Below, in pieces: positions 52,097 through 60,569 of a stretch of 64,000 bases of DNA. Numbering within the stretch: position 1 is the first letter of the stretch; every line of letters begins with the position of its first letter. The position numbers were made by a program, and so were the translations under genes. Source of the DNA: Pseudoalteromonas galatheae (GTDB lineage: Bacteria; Pseudomonadota; Gammaproteobacteria; Enterobacterales; Alteromonadaceae); contig NZ_PNCO02000001.1 in assembly GCF_005886105.2 (NCBI RefSeq), positions 2,849,001 to 2,913,000 of the forward strand, read 5' to 3'. The notes under the pieces are model-generated. The model had not been told where the DNA came from. It searched no databases and saw only the letters and a program-made list of their open reading frames with translations.

Positions 52097-54532
52097 GTGG
52101 AAACATTACTTGAACAAATAGAAAGTGGAAAACTGTGGCAGTTCCCAGGTGGCATCCATCCACCAGAGCAAAAAACGTTATCTAATCAACAACCGATTGC
52201 TCGTTTACCTTTGCCGGATAAACTCATTCTCCCGTTAAAGCAACATATAGGTGCAAACGGCAGTTTACTAGTACAGTCGGGCGAGCACGTGCTTAAAGGG
52301 CAAGCATTGACGGCTCCCGGCACGAACTGGTCGCTTCCTATTCATGCGCCCACATCTGGCATCATTGAAGCGATAAAACCGATGCCATCGGCGCATCCAT
52401 CCGCGCTACCTGAGCTCAGTATTATTTTGCGCCCAGACGGTGAAGATAGATGGACACCACTGAATCCTATTAGTGACCTAAACACGCTTGATAACAAACA
52501 GCTTATTGATATTATCCACCAAGCTGGTATTGCCGGTATGGGCGGTGCGGGATTCCCAACTTATGTCAAAGCTGACAGTCCAAAACCTATTGAGTTTTTA
52601 GTCGTTAATGGCATTGAGTGCGAACCGTATATCACAGCCGACGATCGTTTGATGCGTGAACACGCCAAAGAAATCGTCGCAGGCGTCGAAGTGCTACAAG
52701 GTATATTGAAACCACAAAAAGTGTTGTTTGGCATTGAAGATAATAAACCTGAAGCCATTGCGGCGATCACCGCAGCGGCTCAGCATAATCAGGATATCTT
52801 AGTCCGTAGTGTGCCAACCAAATATCCCTCTGGCGGTGAAAAGCAACTGGTTAAGGTATTAACCTCTAAAGAAGTACCGAGTACTGGGATCCCTGCTGAT
52901 ATCGGCGTACTAGTGCAGAACGTCGGAACGCTGTTCGCAATTTGGCAAGCCATTTTTGAGGGGAAACCCCTTATTGAGCGCGTAGTTACCGTGACCGGTA
53001 ATACCATTACTCAACCAAGCAATGTGTGGGCTTTACTCGGCACTGAAATAAAGCATCTGCTTGACTCGCAAGGCTTTTCACCAGTAGAGGCGCAGCGCGT
53101 CGTCATGGGCGGTCCAATGATGGGCTTTACCTTGCCATCGGTTAGGATCCCTGTGGTCAAAACCACCAACTGTATACTCGCGCCAGACAACCAAGAACTT
53201 GCGATCCCAGGTGATGAAAAGGCATGTATTCGCTGTAGTGCCTGTGCAGATGCCTGCCCTCAAAGCTTATTACCACAACAGTTACAATGGTTTGCTAAAG
53301 GCAAAGAGTACCAAAAATTAGAGGAATACAACCTCTTTGACTGTATCGAATGCGGTGCGTGCTCTTATGTTTGTCCAAGCGAAATCCCCTTGGTGCAATA
53401 CTACCGAGTGGCCAAAGCCGACATTCGCGAACAAAAACTTGAACAAGTCAAAGCTGAGCGTGCTAAAGAGCGTTTTGAAGCAAGAAAAGAGCGCTTAGAG
53501 CGAGAACAGGAAGAGCGTCAAAATAAACATAAACGCCGTTCAGCTGGTGCTGCGCCAAAAGCCGCAGATAAAGAAAAAGTGCAAGAAGCACTATCACGCG
53601 TTAAAGATAAGCAGTCAGATAAATCCGCGGTCCAAGCTGCGATTGCACGCGCCAAAGCCAAACAGGGTGAGAATGGTGAGTTAGAGCCGGACAACAGCGC
53701 CATTGCTGAAGAGCGTGCAAAACGCAAAGCGCAAGCGCGTAAATATAAAGAAGAAAAAACTGACCAGTCTGAAAGCACAGATAAAAAAGATGCAGTAGCC
53801 GCCGCCATTGCCCGTGCAAAGGCGAAAAAGGCCGCAGCCCAAACCGCGCCTGAATCTGAGCCAGCTGCAGCAGATGATAAAAAGGCAGCCGTAGCTGCTG
53901 CAATCGCCCGGGCTAAAGCCAAAAAAGAAGCCGCAGAAGACACCCCAGAACCTGAAGTCAATGCAGCGCCAAGCGATAAAAAGGCAGCTGTTGCCGCCGC
54001 AATTGCAAGAGCTAAGGCCAAAAAAGCCGCTAAACAGGCGGAAGAAGCTGACGAAAGCAATCAAGCAGACGCTTCACAAAGTGCTCAAACCGATAATACT
54101 GACGAAGATCCACGTAAAGCCGCCGTTGCTGCCGCAATTGCCAGAGCTAAGGCCAAGAAAGCTGCTAAAGAGGCTGAAGAAGCTGGCGCAAGCGTGAGCG
54201 AACAAGCAGAAGCCGCTCCAACGGAAAGCGCCGAGGAAGATCCACGTAAAGCCGCTGTTGCTGCAGCAATCGCTAGAGCCAAGGCCAAGAAAGCCGCTAA
54301 AGAGGCACTAGAAGCTGGCGAAAGCATGAATGAGCAAGACAAAGAAGTAAATGAGCCAACGGCGGGATCAGAAACAGACTCCAGCGGTACAGAGCAAGAT
54401 GCTGAGGGCACATCTGAGCAGCAACGAGCACTTAGCCCTGAAGCACGTAAAAAAGCCGCCGTTAAAGCCGCAATTGCGAGAGCAAAAGCGAAGAAGCAAG
54501 CGAAAGAACAAGAAGGAAATGAACCGTCATGA
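52097..54532 (+). CDS. rsxC: Electron transport complex subunit RsxC
   Basis: Cytoplasmic NADH-binding subunit of 811 aa. The N-terminal ~440 residues hold the FMN/NADH domain (GMGGAGFPTYVK, NGIECEPY) and two 4Fe-4S motifs (CIRCSACADACP, CIECGACSYVCP). The remaining ~370 residues are a low-complexity, charged, Ala-rich tail with seven copies of an AAIARAKAK core. Repeat tails of this kind are known from gammaproteobacterial RsxC. It overlaps rsxD by 4 bp. Long antisense open frames over the tail are a side effect of the repeats. Confidence 0.97.
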   Translation: METLLEQIESGKLWQFPGGIHPPEQKTLSNQQPIARLPLPDKLILPLKQHIGANGSLLVQSGEHVLKGQALTAPGTNWSLPIHAPTSGIIEAIKPMPSAHPSALPELSIILRPDGEDRWTPLNPISDLNTLDNKQLIDIIHQAGIAGMGGAGFPTYVKADSPKPIEFLVVNGIECEPYITADDRLMREHAKEIVAGVEVLQGILKPQKVLFGIEDNKPEAIAAITAAAQHNQDILVRSVPTKYPSGGEKQLVKVLTSKEVPSTGIPADIGVLVQNVGTLFAIWQAIFEGKPLIERVVTVTGNTITQPSNVWALLGTEIKHLLDSQGFSPVEAQRVVMGGPMMGFTLPSVRIPVVKTTNCILAPDNQELAIPGDEKACIRCSACADACPQSLLPQQLQWFAKGKEYQKLEEYNLFDCIECGACSYVCPSEIPLVQYYRVAKADIREQKLEQVKAERAKERFEARKERLEREQEERQNKHKRRSAGAAPKAADKEKVQEALSRVKDKQSDKSAVQAAIARAKAKQGENGELEPDNSAIAEERAKRKAQARKYKEEKTDQSESTDKKDAVAAAIARAKAKKAAAQTAPESEPAAADDKKAAVAAAIARAKAKKEAAEDTPEPEVNAAPSDKKAAVAAAIARAKAKKAAKQAEEADESNQADASQSAQTDNTDEDPRKAAVAAAIARAKAKKAAKEAEEAGASVSEQAEAAPTESAEEDPRKAAVAAAIARAKAKKAAKEALEAGESMNEQDKEVNEPTAGSETDSSGTEQDAEGTSEQQRALSPEARKKAAVKAAIARAKAKKQAKEQEGNEPS
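53622..54506 (+). repeat. In-frame repeats in the rsxC tail
   Basis: Seven copies of a segment encoding (A/S)AVxAAIARAKAKxx, separated by acidic spacers of variable length. The fifth and sixth copies are nearly identical (DPRKAAVAAAIARAKAKKAA). Confidence 0.85.
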
Positions 54533-55590
54533 AACTAACCATGGCCTCATCCCCGCACAATCATAGCCATAAGTCGGTCAACAAAATCATGATGACCGTC
54601 ATGGCAGCCTGTATTCCCGGGATCTTAGTTCAAACCTACTATTTTGGTTTTGGTGTATTGATCCAGTTGGCTTTGGCGCTTATTACCGCAAGTCTTGCTG
54701 AAGCGCTAGTGCTAAAGCTAAGAGGTCGAGCGATATGGCCCAGCCTCAGCGACGGCAGTGCTTGGCTCACCGCTGTGCTGCTGGCCATCAGTATTCCGCC
54801 GCTAGCCCCTTGGTGGATAACCGTCATTGGTGCATTTTTTGCCATCGCTATTGTAAAACAGCTATACGGTGGCCTAGGCTTTAATCTTTTCAACCCAGCC
54901 ATGGCGGCCTATGTATTATTGCTGATCTCCTTCCCTGTACAAATGACTTCATGGTCACCTATTCAAGCGCTCATGTTAGAGTCGCTAAGTTTTGTTGACC
55001 AGCTCGCGATGATCTTTACTGAATCCACCAGCCAAGGTGTCACACTTGACGTATGGCGTGCAGGTGTGATTGACGGCGCGACTGGTGCAACGCCATTAGA
55101 CTCGGTAAAAACCGCAGTCTCACAAGGTTTAACCGTGAATGAGGCGATGAGTAAGCAGGGTTTTGGAGCGCTTGCAGGAATTGGTTGGCAATATGTTAAC
55201 CTCGCCTTTTTGCTAGGCGGCCTTTACCTGCTAAAAGCCAAAGTGATCAACTGGCATATTCCTGTAGCCTTTATTGCCAGTCTTGGCCTTGCTAGTGCAA
55301 TTGGCTATATCATTGCCCCTGAATCAGAGCCGGGCACCCTATTCCACTTGTTAAGTGGCGGCGCTATGCTTGGTGCCTTCTTTATTGCCACCGATCCGGT
55401 GTCGGCCTCCACCACTAACTTAGGTCGCCTGATTTACGGCGCGGCAATTGGCTTTACTGTCTATGTTATTCGTCAATTTGGTGGCTATCCAGACGCCGTT
55501 GCATTTGCAGTTGTGATCATGAATATGGCAGTACCACTTATCGATCATTACACTCAGCCTCGTACTTATGGTCATGGAGCTAAATCATGA
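54529..55590 (+). CDS. rsxD: Electron transport complex subunit RsxD
   Basis: Membrane flavoprotein subunit of 353 aa, about nine helices. DGATGATPLD carries the Thr that takes covalent FMN in this family. Other motifs: GGLGFNLFNPAMAAYV and TDPVSASTT. The ATG overlaps the rsxC stop and its own stop overlaps rsxG (ATGA), so the genes are translationally coupled. Confidence 0.96.
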   Translation: MKLTMASSPHNHSHKSVNKIMMTVMAACIPGILVQTYYFGFGVLIQLALALITASLAEALVLKLRGRAIWPSLSDGSAWLTAVLLAISIPPLAPWWITVIGAFFAIAIVKQLYGGLGFNLFNPAMAAYVLLLISFPVQMTSWSPIQALMLESLSFVDQLAMIFTESTSQGVTLDVWRAGVIDGATGATPLDSVKTAVSQGLTVNEAMSKQGFGALAGIGWQYVNLAFLLGGLYLLKAKVINWHIPVAFIASLGLASAIGYIIAPESEPGTLFHLLSGGAMLGAFFIATDPVSASTTNLGRLIYGAAIGFTVYVIRQFGGYPDAVAFAVVIMNMAVPLIDHYTQPRTYGHGAKS

Positions 55591-56222
55591 TAATTCAATC
55601 GATGCAGAAAAATGGCCTTATCCTCGCGGCATTTGCACTGGCAACAACTGGAGCGGTCGCACTGATTAATGACCTCACTAAAGATAAGATTGCCAGCCAA
55701 GAACAGCAACACCTGATGCAACTACTTTCTCAGGTGATTGCAGCAGATAAGTACGACAATACTCTGTATTTGGATTGCACCACCAGCAACGCCTTAGAAC
55801 TCGGCCCAGGCGGTCCGCACACGATTTACAGAGCCAGACTCAATGACAACCCCTCAGCTCTTTTAGTGAGACACATCACCCCAAAAGGCTACAGTGGCAA
55901 TATTGATGTCTTAACCGCTGTCGATAGACAAGGTCTGATCTCAGGCGTGCGTGTAACGCGCCATGAAGAAACCCCTGGCCTTGGTGATAAGGTAGAGCTG
56001 GCAAAATCGGCTTGGGTAACGACTTTTAACGGCGTTCAAGTTGAAGGTGAAGCAGACCCTAAAATGAATGTGAAAAAAGACGGCGGTCAATTTGATTCAT
56101 TTACCGGCGCAACCATTACCCCACGCGCCGTGGTAACCTCAGTAAATCAGGCTGCATGGTTTGCCAAAACTCATTTTGATGCGCTATTTAACGCGCCTAA
56201 TACTTGCGAGGTGTCACAATGA
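55587..56222 (+). CDS. rsxG: Electron transport complex subunit RsxG
   Basis: Subunit of 211 aa with one N-terminal membrane helix and a periplasmic FMN-binding domain. [10 protein letters not shown] contains the Thr for covalent FMN attachment. [12 protein letters not shown] is the conserved domain block. It overlaps both neighbours. Confidence 0.96.
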   Translation: MIIQSMQKNGLILAAFALATTGAVALINDLTKDKIASQEQQHLMQLLSQVIAADKYDNTLYLDCTTSNALELGPGGPHTIYRARLNDNPSALLVRHITPKGYSGNIDVLTAVDRQGLISGVRVTRHEETPGLGDKVELAKSAWVTTFNGVQVEGEADPKMNVKKDGGQFDSFTGATITPRAVVTSVNQAAWFAKTHFDALFNAPNTCEVSQ

Positions 56223-56917
56223 GTCAGTTAAAATCGCTCTTTCAAGAAGGTACATGGCAAAATAACCCTGCACTGGTACAACTTTTGGGCCTATGTCCGC
56301 TCCTTGCGGTGACTTCAACGGTAACCAATGCGTTAGGGCTTGGTATTGCCACATTACTGGTACTGGTTGGTTCTAACTTTACCGTATCCGTGGTGAGAAA
56401 CTGGGTGCCAAAAGACATTCGTATTCCCGTGTTTGTCATGATCATCGCCGCCTTTGTTACGGTTATTCAACTACTCATGAACGCTTATACCTTTGGTCTG
56501 TATCAATCCCTTGGCATATTTATACCGTTAATCGTAACCAACTGTGCCATTATTGGTCGTGCCGAGGCGTTCGCTTCGAAGAATAGTCCGTTGTTATCAG
56601 TTTGGGATGGGTTAATGATGGGGCTGGGTTTTGCACTGGTGCTATTTGTACTGGGTGCAATGCGCGAATTGATTGGCCAAGGAACACTATTTGATGGTGC
56701 CGAACTACTCCTTGGCAACTGGGCAAGTGTATTGCGTATTGAGATCTTCTCATTCGATCATCAATTTTTAGTTGCAATCCTGCCACCGGGCGCCTTTTTA
56801 GGCCTTGGTTTTTTGATTGCTGCGAAAAACATTATCGACGCTCAGCTCAAAGCCAAAGCTGCACCAACAGCCGAAGAAGTAAAAGGCCCAAGAGCACGGG
56901 TCACTAACTTAAACTAA
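56219..56917 (+). CDS. rsxE: Electron transport complex subunit RsxE
   Basis: Membrane subunit homologous to RsxA (232 aa, about six helices; [18 protein letters not shown] and [12 protein letters not shown] with the conserved Cys). The start is ATG 56219, overlapping the rsxG stop (ATGA) with GAGG upstream. It is the last rsx gene; a hairpin follows, then nth. Confidence 0.96.
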   Translation: MSQLKSLFQEGTWQNNPALVQLLGLCPLLAVTSTVTNALGLGIATLLVLVGSNFTVSVVRNWVPKDIRIPVFVMIIAAFVTVIQLLMNAYTFGLYQSLGIFIPLIVTNCAIIGRAEAFASKNSPLLSVWDGLMMGLGFALVLFVLGAMRELIGQGTLFDGAELLLGNWASVLRIEIFSFDHQFLVAILPPGAFLGLGFLIAAKNIIDAQLKAKAAPTAEEVKGPRARVTNLN

Positions 56918-56926
56918 TGCTAATTT

Positions 56927-56951
56927 GCAGCGATACCGTCACTATCGCTGC
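56927..56951 (+). terminator. Hairpin between rsxE and nth
   Basis: GCAGCGATA / TATCGCTGC, 9-bp stem with a 7-nt loop and only a weak T-run. It may partly terminate the rsx transcript while allowing read-through into nth. Confidence 0.5.
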
Positions 56952-57001
56952 TTAATGAAATAACCGCATGCTACCGTCATTGAATTTAGCAAGTAAATCT
57001 T

Positions 57002-57634
57002 ATGAATAAACAAAAACGTATAGAAATACTCACGCGACTCAGGGACGAAAATCCGCACCCTGAAACTGAGCTAGAATACTCGTCACCATTCGAGCTTTTA
57101 GTTGCCGTTACCCTCTCAGCACAAGCCACTGATGTTGGGGTAAACAAAGCGACACGCAAACTCTTCCCTGTTGCCAACACACCGGAAAAGATCCTTGAGC
57201 TTGGCCTTGAGGGCTTAAGAGACTATATCAAAACCATTGGTTTGTTTAATTCAAAAGCCAATAACGTCTATAAAATGTGTCAGATCCTCGTCGACAAACA
57301 CGGCTCCGAAGTCCCCGAAAACCGTGAAGCACTAGAGGCACTACCAGGCGTGGGTCGCAAAACCGCCAACGTGGTACTAAACTGCGCCTTTGGCTGGCCG
57401 ACTATCGCTGTAGACACCCACATCTTTCGCGTTTCTAACCGCACTAAGTTTGCCATGGGTAAAGATGTAGTGGCAGTCGAGCAAAAGCTAGAAAAGGTGG
57501 TACCAAAAGAGTTTAAAGTGGATGTCCACCACTGGCTTATTCTCCATGGCCGCTATGTGTGCACCGCGCGCAAACCTAAATGCGGTTCATGCCTCATTGA
57601 AGACTTGTGTGAGTTTAAAGAGAAGACTGATTAG
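57002..57634 (+). CDS. nth: Endonuclease III
   Basis: DNA glycosylase/AP lyase of 210 aa for oxidised pyrimidines. Seen: the helix-hairpin-helix LPGVGRKTANVV with catalytic Lys, the VDTHIFRVSNR block with catalytic Asp, and the 4Fe-4S pattern C-x6-C-x2-C-x5-C at the C-terminus. The gene often follows the rsx operon in gammaproteobacteria. The last ~247 bp are matched by a diverged remnant at 60032-60280, on the far side of the next gene. Confidence 0.98.
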   Translation: MNKQKRIEILTRLRDENPHPETELEYSSPFELLVAVTLSAQATDVGVNKATRKLFPVANTPEKILELGLEGLRDYIKTIGLFNSKANNVYKMCQILVDKHGSEVPENREALEALPGVGRKTANVVLNCAFGWPTIAVDTHIFRVSNRTKFAMGKDVVAVEQKLEKVVPKEFKVDVHHWLILHGRYVCTARKPKCGSCLIEDLCEFKEKTD

Positions 57635-57644
57635 TCTTCTCTTT
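57617..57644 (+). terminator. nth terminator
   Basis: A perfect 12-bp stem AAAGAGAAGACT / AGTCTTCTCTTT with a 4-nt loop includes the nth stop codon and runs into a T-tract. The downstream remnant keeps only the left arm. Confidence 0.92.
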
Positions 57645-57673
57645 TTATGGAGCTTTAATTTTTTAAAAAATAA

Positions 57674-59884
57674 TTAATCTACCGCTTCAATTGGCCGATT
57701 AATTTTTTCATGAAAGTGACTAAGAGACCTCCCTCCTGTTTGAACTAAAATAAACTCACCTAACTTTGTTTTTATAATATAACCGTTTCCTAAATTTATA
57801 ACCTCTGAAACGCCCTCTATTTGATTAATACCATTTGAAAAGTAATCTGCATCTAACTCTCTTTCGCTATCACGTTCATAATAGGTAGTGAGCTTACCTT
57901 CTTTATCCGTAATTAGCATGAAATTGTCTACTAGGTTTATATCTTTAACAGAGGGTAATGTCTTTGGATTATTTTGTGTAATAAGTAAAGCCGAACCGTC
58001 CTCTTTAACAACTACGCCATTAGAATGATCAGAAGGAACACTATACGCTATGTTATCAAAAGAAAACTCTGGGAACTGTTCAGGTAAGTATTCGCTCCAA
58101 TAGCTATCTAAATAATGAATATTACCTTCAACATCCAACAGAACATACATCCAACTAATTTTAAGTAAGTCTTTTACCTTAATCTCAGTGTTTAGACTCG
58201 AAACATGGTAGGTTAAACCAGAACCTCTGATTGAAAAGCTACCATCTTTTTTTATCGCAAGAATAGCTTTTGAACCTAACGGACTGATAATACGGGCTAC
58301 ATTTTGTAAATCTCCAAAACCTGTAGCATATTCTCCATTTTCTAGTGTAGATAAAAACGGCTCATTACTACATGTCCAAATTTCTACATTATCTTGTTCA
58401 TCAAATATTGCGACAGCATCGTACCCACCACCGCCAGCATAGCTAACGGCTTGAATCTTACTTACACCCGTTTTTTCTACTCGCTTATAACTATGTTGGT
58501 GCGAGCCTTTTTTATCCCACCAAAATCCGTCGATAACAAGAAGTCCAGAGTTGTAAAGCACTGCTGAAGTATTTGCAGAGCTGCTACAGTCATAAAGTGA
58601 ATGCAAAACTTGTTTTACATCGTTAAGCTCTGTTTGGGATAATTGGGCTTTACTGTATTCAAAATTACCTGAATCATCGAGAGTGTTATCCCAAGTAATA
58701 ATTTTTCCATCACTTGTTAAAACGTGCTCACCGTAGAAATCTAGCCAGTAACTTTTCACGTTATTTATTTTTTCTTTTATATCTTCAAAGCTACTTTCTT
58801 TTTCATGAGAATAAAATTCTCTGCCGTCACCATATTTAAAAAACTTCCCTTTAGTATCTTGAGCTAAAACCGTCCCCCATACATGTTTTCCATAATAAGC
58901 ATTAACGAAGTCACTCTTGCCATCTTCCGGCTGTATTCCATGGCTACTATCAAAAATCAGCTCGCCGTTAGACATCAAAACATACTTATCTGATAGGTAT
59001 ATATTTCCACTGATTGGAGTCGGCTTGATAAAGTCAAATGAAGTTGTTTCACTAACAATGTTATCAATACTAGTCACCTTTGCTTTTATAGTGATTGGCT
59101 TATCAAAGTTATTTAAGTCTGGTGTAAACGACGTTCCAGTTGCAACCAACTTCTCGCCTATAAACCATTGCATTGATATTGTTTCTGACAGGCAATTATC
59201 ACAGGTAAAATCCGCTAGGGTTGTCGTGTTTGGCGTATGTTTCCCTGTAAGTTCTAGCGACTCGACTTTGGTTTTGCGTGAAATAATCTCAGCCTGATAG
59301 GAAATTTCATCACTCATCACCTGATCAATACTTGGTACTTGAACCGTGATCACAACCGTCTTATCCAAATGCTCAAAATCAGGAGTAAATGAACTAGATT
59401 GACTCACAACAACATTATCAACTTCCCAGCGATAAATAGCTTTATCTTTCAAACAATCAACACACTCTATTATTGCGCTGGTACTTTGGTCTCTGATCAG
59501 TTCAGAGTTTAAGCTAATTTTTTCTATTTTAGTTTTACGTGAAATAACCTCAGCCTGATAGGAGACTTCATCACTCATCACCTGATCAATACTTGGTACT
59601 TGAACCGTGATCACAACCACCTTATCCAAATGCTCAAAATCAGGAGTAAATGAACTAGATTGACTCACTACAACATTATCAATTTCCCAGCGATAAATGG
59701 CCTTATCTTTCAAACAATCAACACACTCTATTATTGCGCTGGTACTTTGGCCTCTGACCAGTTCAGAGTTTAAGCTAATTTTTTCTATTTTAGTTGTAAG
59801 TTTAGGTTCATCCGAAGACGAGCTACCTCCACAAGCTACTAAAAGGAATGTGGTGATTAATATAATATATTTGAAAAGTTTCAT
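57674..59884 (-). CDS. Repeat-containing surface lipoprotein, Ig-like repeats plus propeller-like domain
   Basis: Lipoprotein of 736 aa: signal peptide with lipobox LVAC (Cys18), a Ser-rich linker, then two nearly identical 87-residue repeats (32-118, 119-205) and a diverged third (206 to ~290). Each has a C-x2-C, a central WxI or WFI and an SFTPDF/SFTPDL motif, suggesting Ig-like domains. The remaining ~440 residues contain recurring GKxxxW or DGSxxxx blocks resembling RCC1/beta-propeller repeats. It is not a family I can name. Codon use looks more AT-rich than its neighbours. The gene lies opposite to nth, between nth and an nth 3' remnant, which suggests it arrived as cargo. Probably exposed at the outer membrane; function unknown. 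Confidence 0.85.
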   Translation of the reverse strand: MKLFKYIILITTFLLVACGGSSSSDEPKLTTKIEKISLNSELVRGQSTSAIIECVDCLKDKAIYRWEIDNVVVSQSSSFTPDFEHLDKVVVITVQVPSIDQVMSDEVSYQAEVISRKTKIEKISLNSELIRDQSTSAIIECVDCLKDKAIYRWEVDNVVVSQSSSFTPDFEHLDKTVVITVQVPSIDQVMSDEISYQAEIISRKTKVESLELTGKHTPNTTTLADFTCDNCLSETISMQWFIGEKLVATGTSFTPDLNNFDKPITIKAKVTSIDNIVSETTSFDFIKPTPISGNIYLSDKYVLMSNGELIFDSSHGIQPEDGKSDFVNAYYGKHVWGTVLAQDTKGKFFKYGDGREFYSHEKESSFEDIKEKINNVKSYWLDFYGEHVLTSDGKIITWDNTLDDSGNFEYSKAQLSQTELNDVKQVLHSLYDCSSSANTSAVLYNSGLLVIDGFWWDKKGSHQHSYKRVEKTGVSKIQAVSYAGGGGYDAVAIFDEQDNVEIWTCSNEPFLSTLENGEYATGFGDLQNVARIISPLGSKAILAIKKDGSFSIRGSGLTYHVSSLNTEIKVKDLLKISWMYVLLDVEGNIHYLDSYWSEYLPEQFPEFSFDNIAYSVPSDHSNGVVVKEDGSALLITQNNPKTLPSVKDINLVDNFMLITDKEGKLTTYYERDSERELDADYFSNGINQIEGVSEVINLGNGYIIKTKLGEFILVQTGGRSLSHFHEKINRPIEAVD
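59270..59791 (-). repeat. Tandem 261-bp repeat inside the lipoprotein gene
   Basis: Units 59531-59791 and 59270-59530 encode the two 87-aa repeats and are nearly identical at the DNA level, implying a recent duplication. A diverged third unit follows at about 59015-59269. Confidence 0.85.
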
Positions 59885-60031
59885 ATCTAAGAGTCCATTA
59901 CAGTAAGTAAATAGTGTGCAAATCCGGTTTATATCTTCAAAGCGGCTTAGTGTATATTTTTATTAAAAAATTGACAATATTCATACAGTTAAAGCAGGTG
60001 ATTACGAACTTAGTTATCTACTTTCCTTATA

Positions 60032-60280
60032 CTTCGGCAAGCCGACTATTACTGTAGACACCCATATATTCCGCGTCTCCAACCGCACCAAGTTTGCTAT
60101 GGATAAAAATGTGGTGGCAGTCGAGCAAAAGCTGGAGAAGGTTGTACCAAAAGAGTTCAAGGTAGATGTCCACCACTGGCTTATTCTCCATGGCCGCTAT
60201 GTGCACACCGCGCGTAAACACCAAAGTGTGGTAGCTGTATTATTGAAGACTTATGTGAGTTTAAAGAGAAGACTGATAGT
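60032..60280 (+). pseudogene. Remnant of the 3' end of an nth allele
   Basis: It matches nth 57388-57634. Over the first ~185 bp I count about 24 differences (~87% identity), mostly silent third positions; the protein MDKNVVAVEQKLEKVVPKEF differs from nth at only two residues there. After ARK two extra bases shift the frame and the Fe-S cysteines are lost. There is no 5' part and no start. The silent-change pattern means it diverged under selection as part of a working gene before being cut off. Confidence 0.9.
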
Positions 60281-60371
60281 TAATCTTTGTTTTAGCATAA
60301 GCACAACTTTTATTTATGGGGATTGTTGCTACTTTTTTGTTTCGTTGAATTATCTGGAAACACAGATCGCT

Positions 60372-60460
60372 GCGTAAAGCATCTCCTAGACGCGATACAT
60401 AACCTCTGGTGGGATCCGCTTTACGCGGAGGGCTTTTACTAAATCGCGATGTAAAATCGC
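60372..60460. repeat. REP-like structured element
   Basis: GCGTAAAGC (60372-60380) and GCTTTACGC (60418-60426) form a perfect 9-bp inverted repeat 37 nt apart. Two small hairpins follow, TCCGC-TTTAC-GCGGA (60415-60429) and GCGAT-GTAAA-ATCGC (60446-60460), whose loops are complementary to each other. This resembles a REP/BIME-type intergenic element. Confidence 0.55.
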
Positions 60461-60569
60461 CCTACATCCGTTTTACAATTTCTGGAACATTTTCAAAGTA
60501 TTGATTTCACAAATCACTGCGCTTTCTTTATGCTAATGAAAGTCTTTAAATTTTAATGCGAATATCATT

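Noticed and set aside
53518..54411. Several long open frames on the minus strand inside rsxC
   Set aside because: They follow from the Ala/Lys-rich repeats of rsxC read backwards, with no ribosome sites and low-complexity products.
57674..60280. Insertion sequence or integron cassette at nth
   Set aside because: No transposase, integrase, terminal inverted repeats or attC-like site was seen; the flanking repeat is a diverged gene end.
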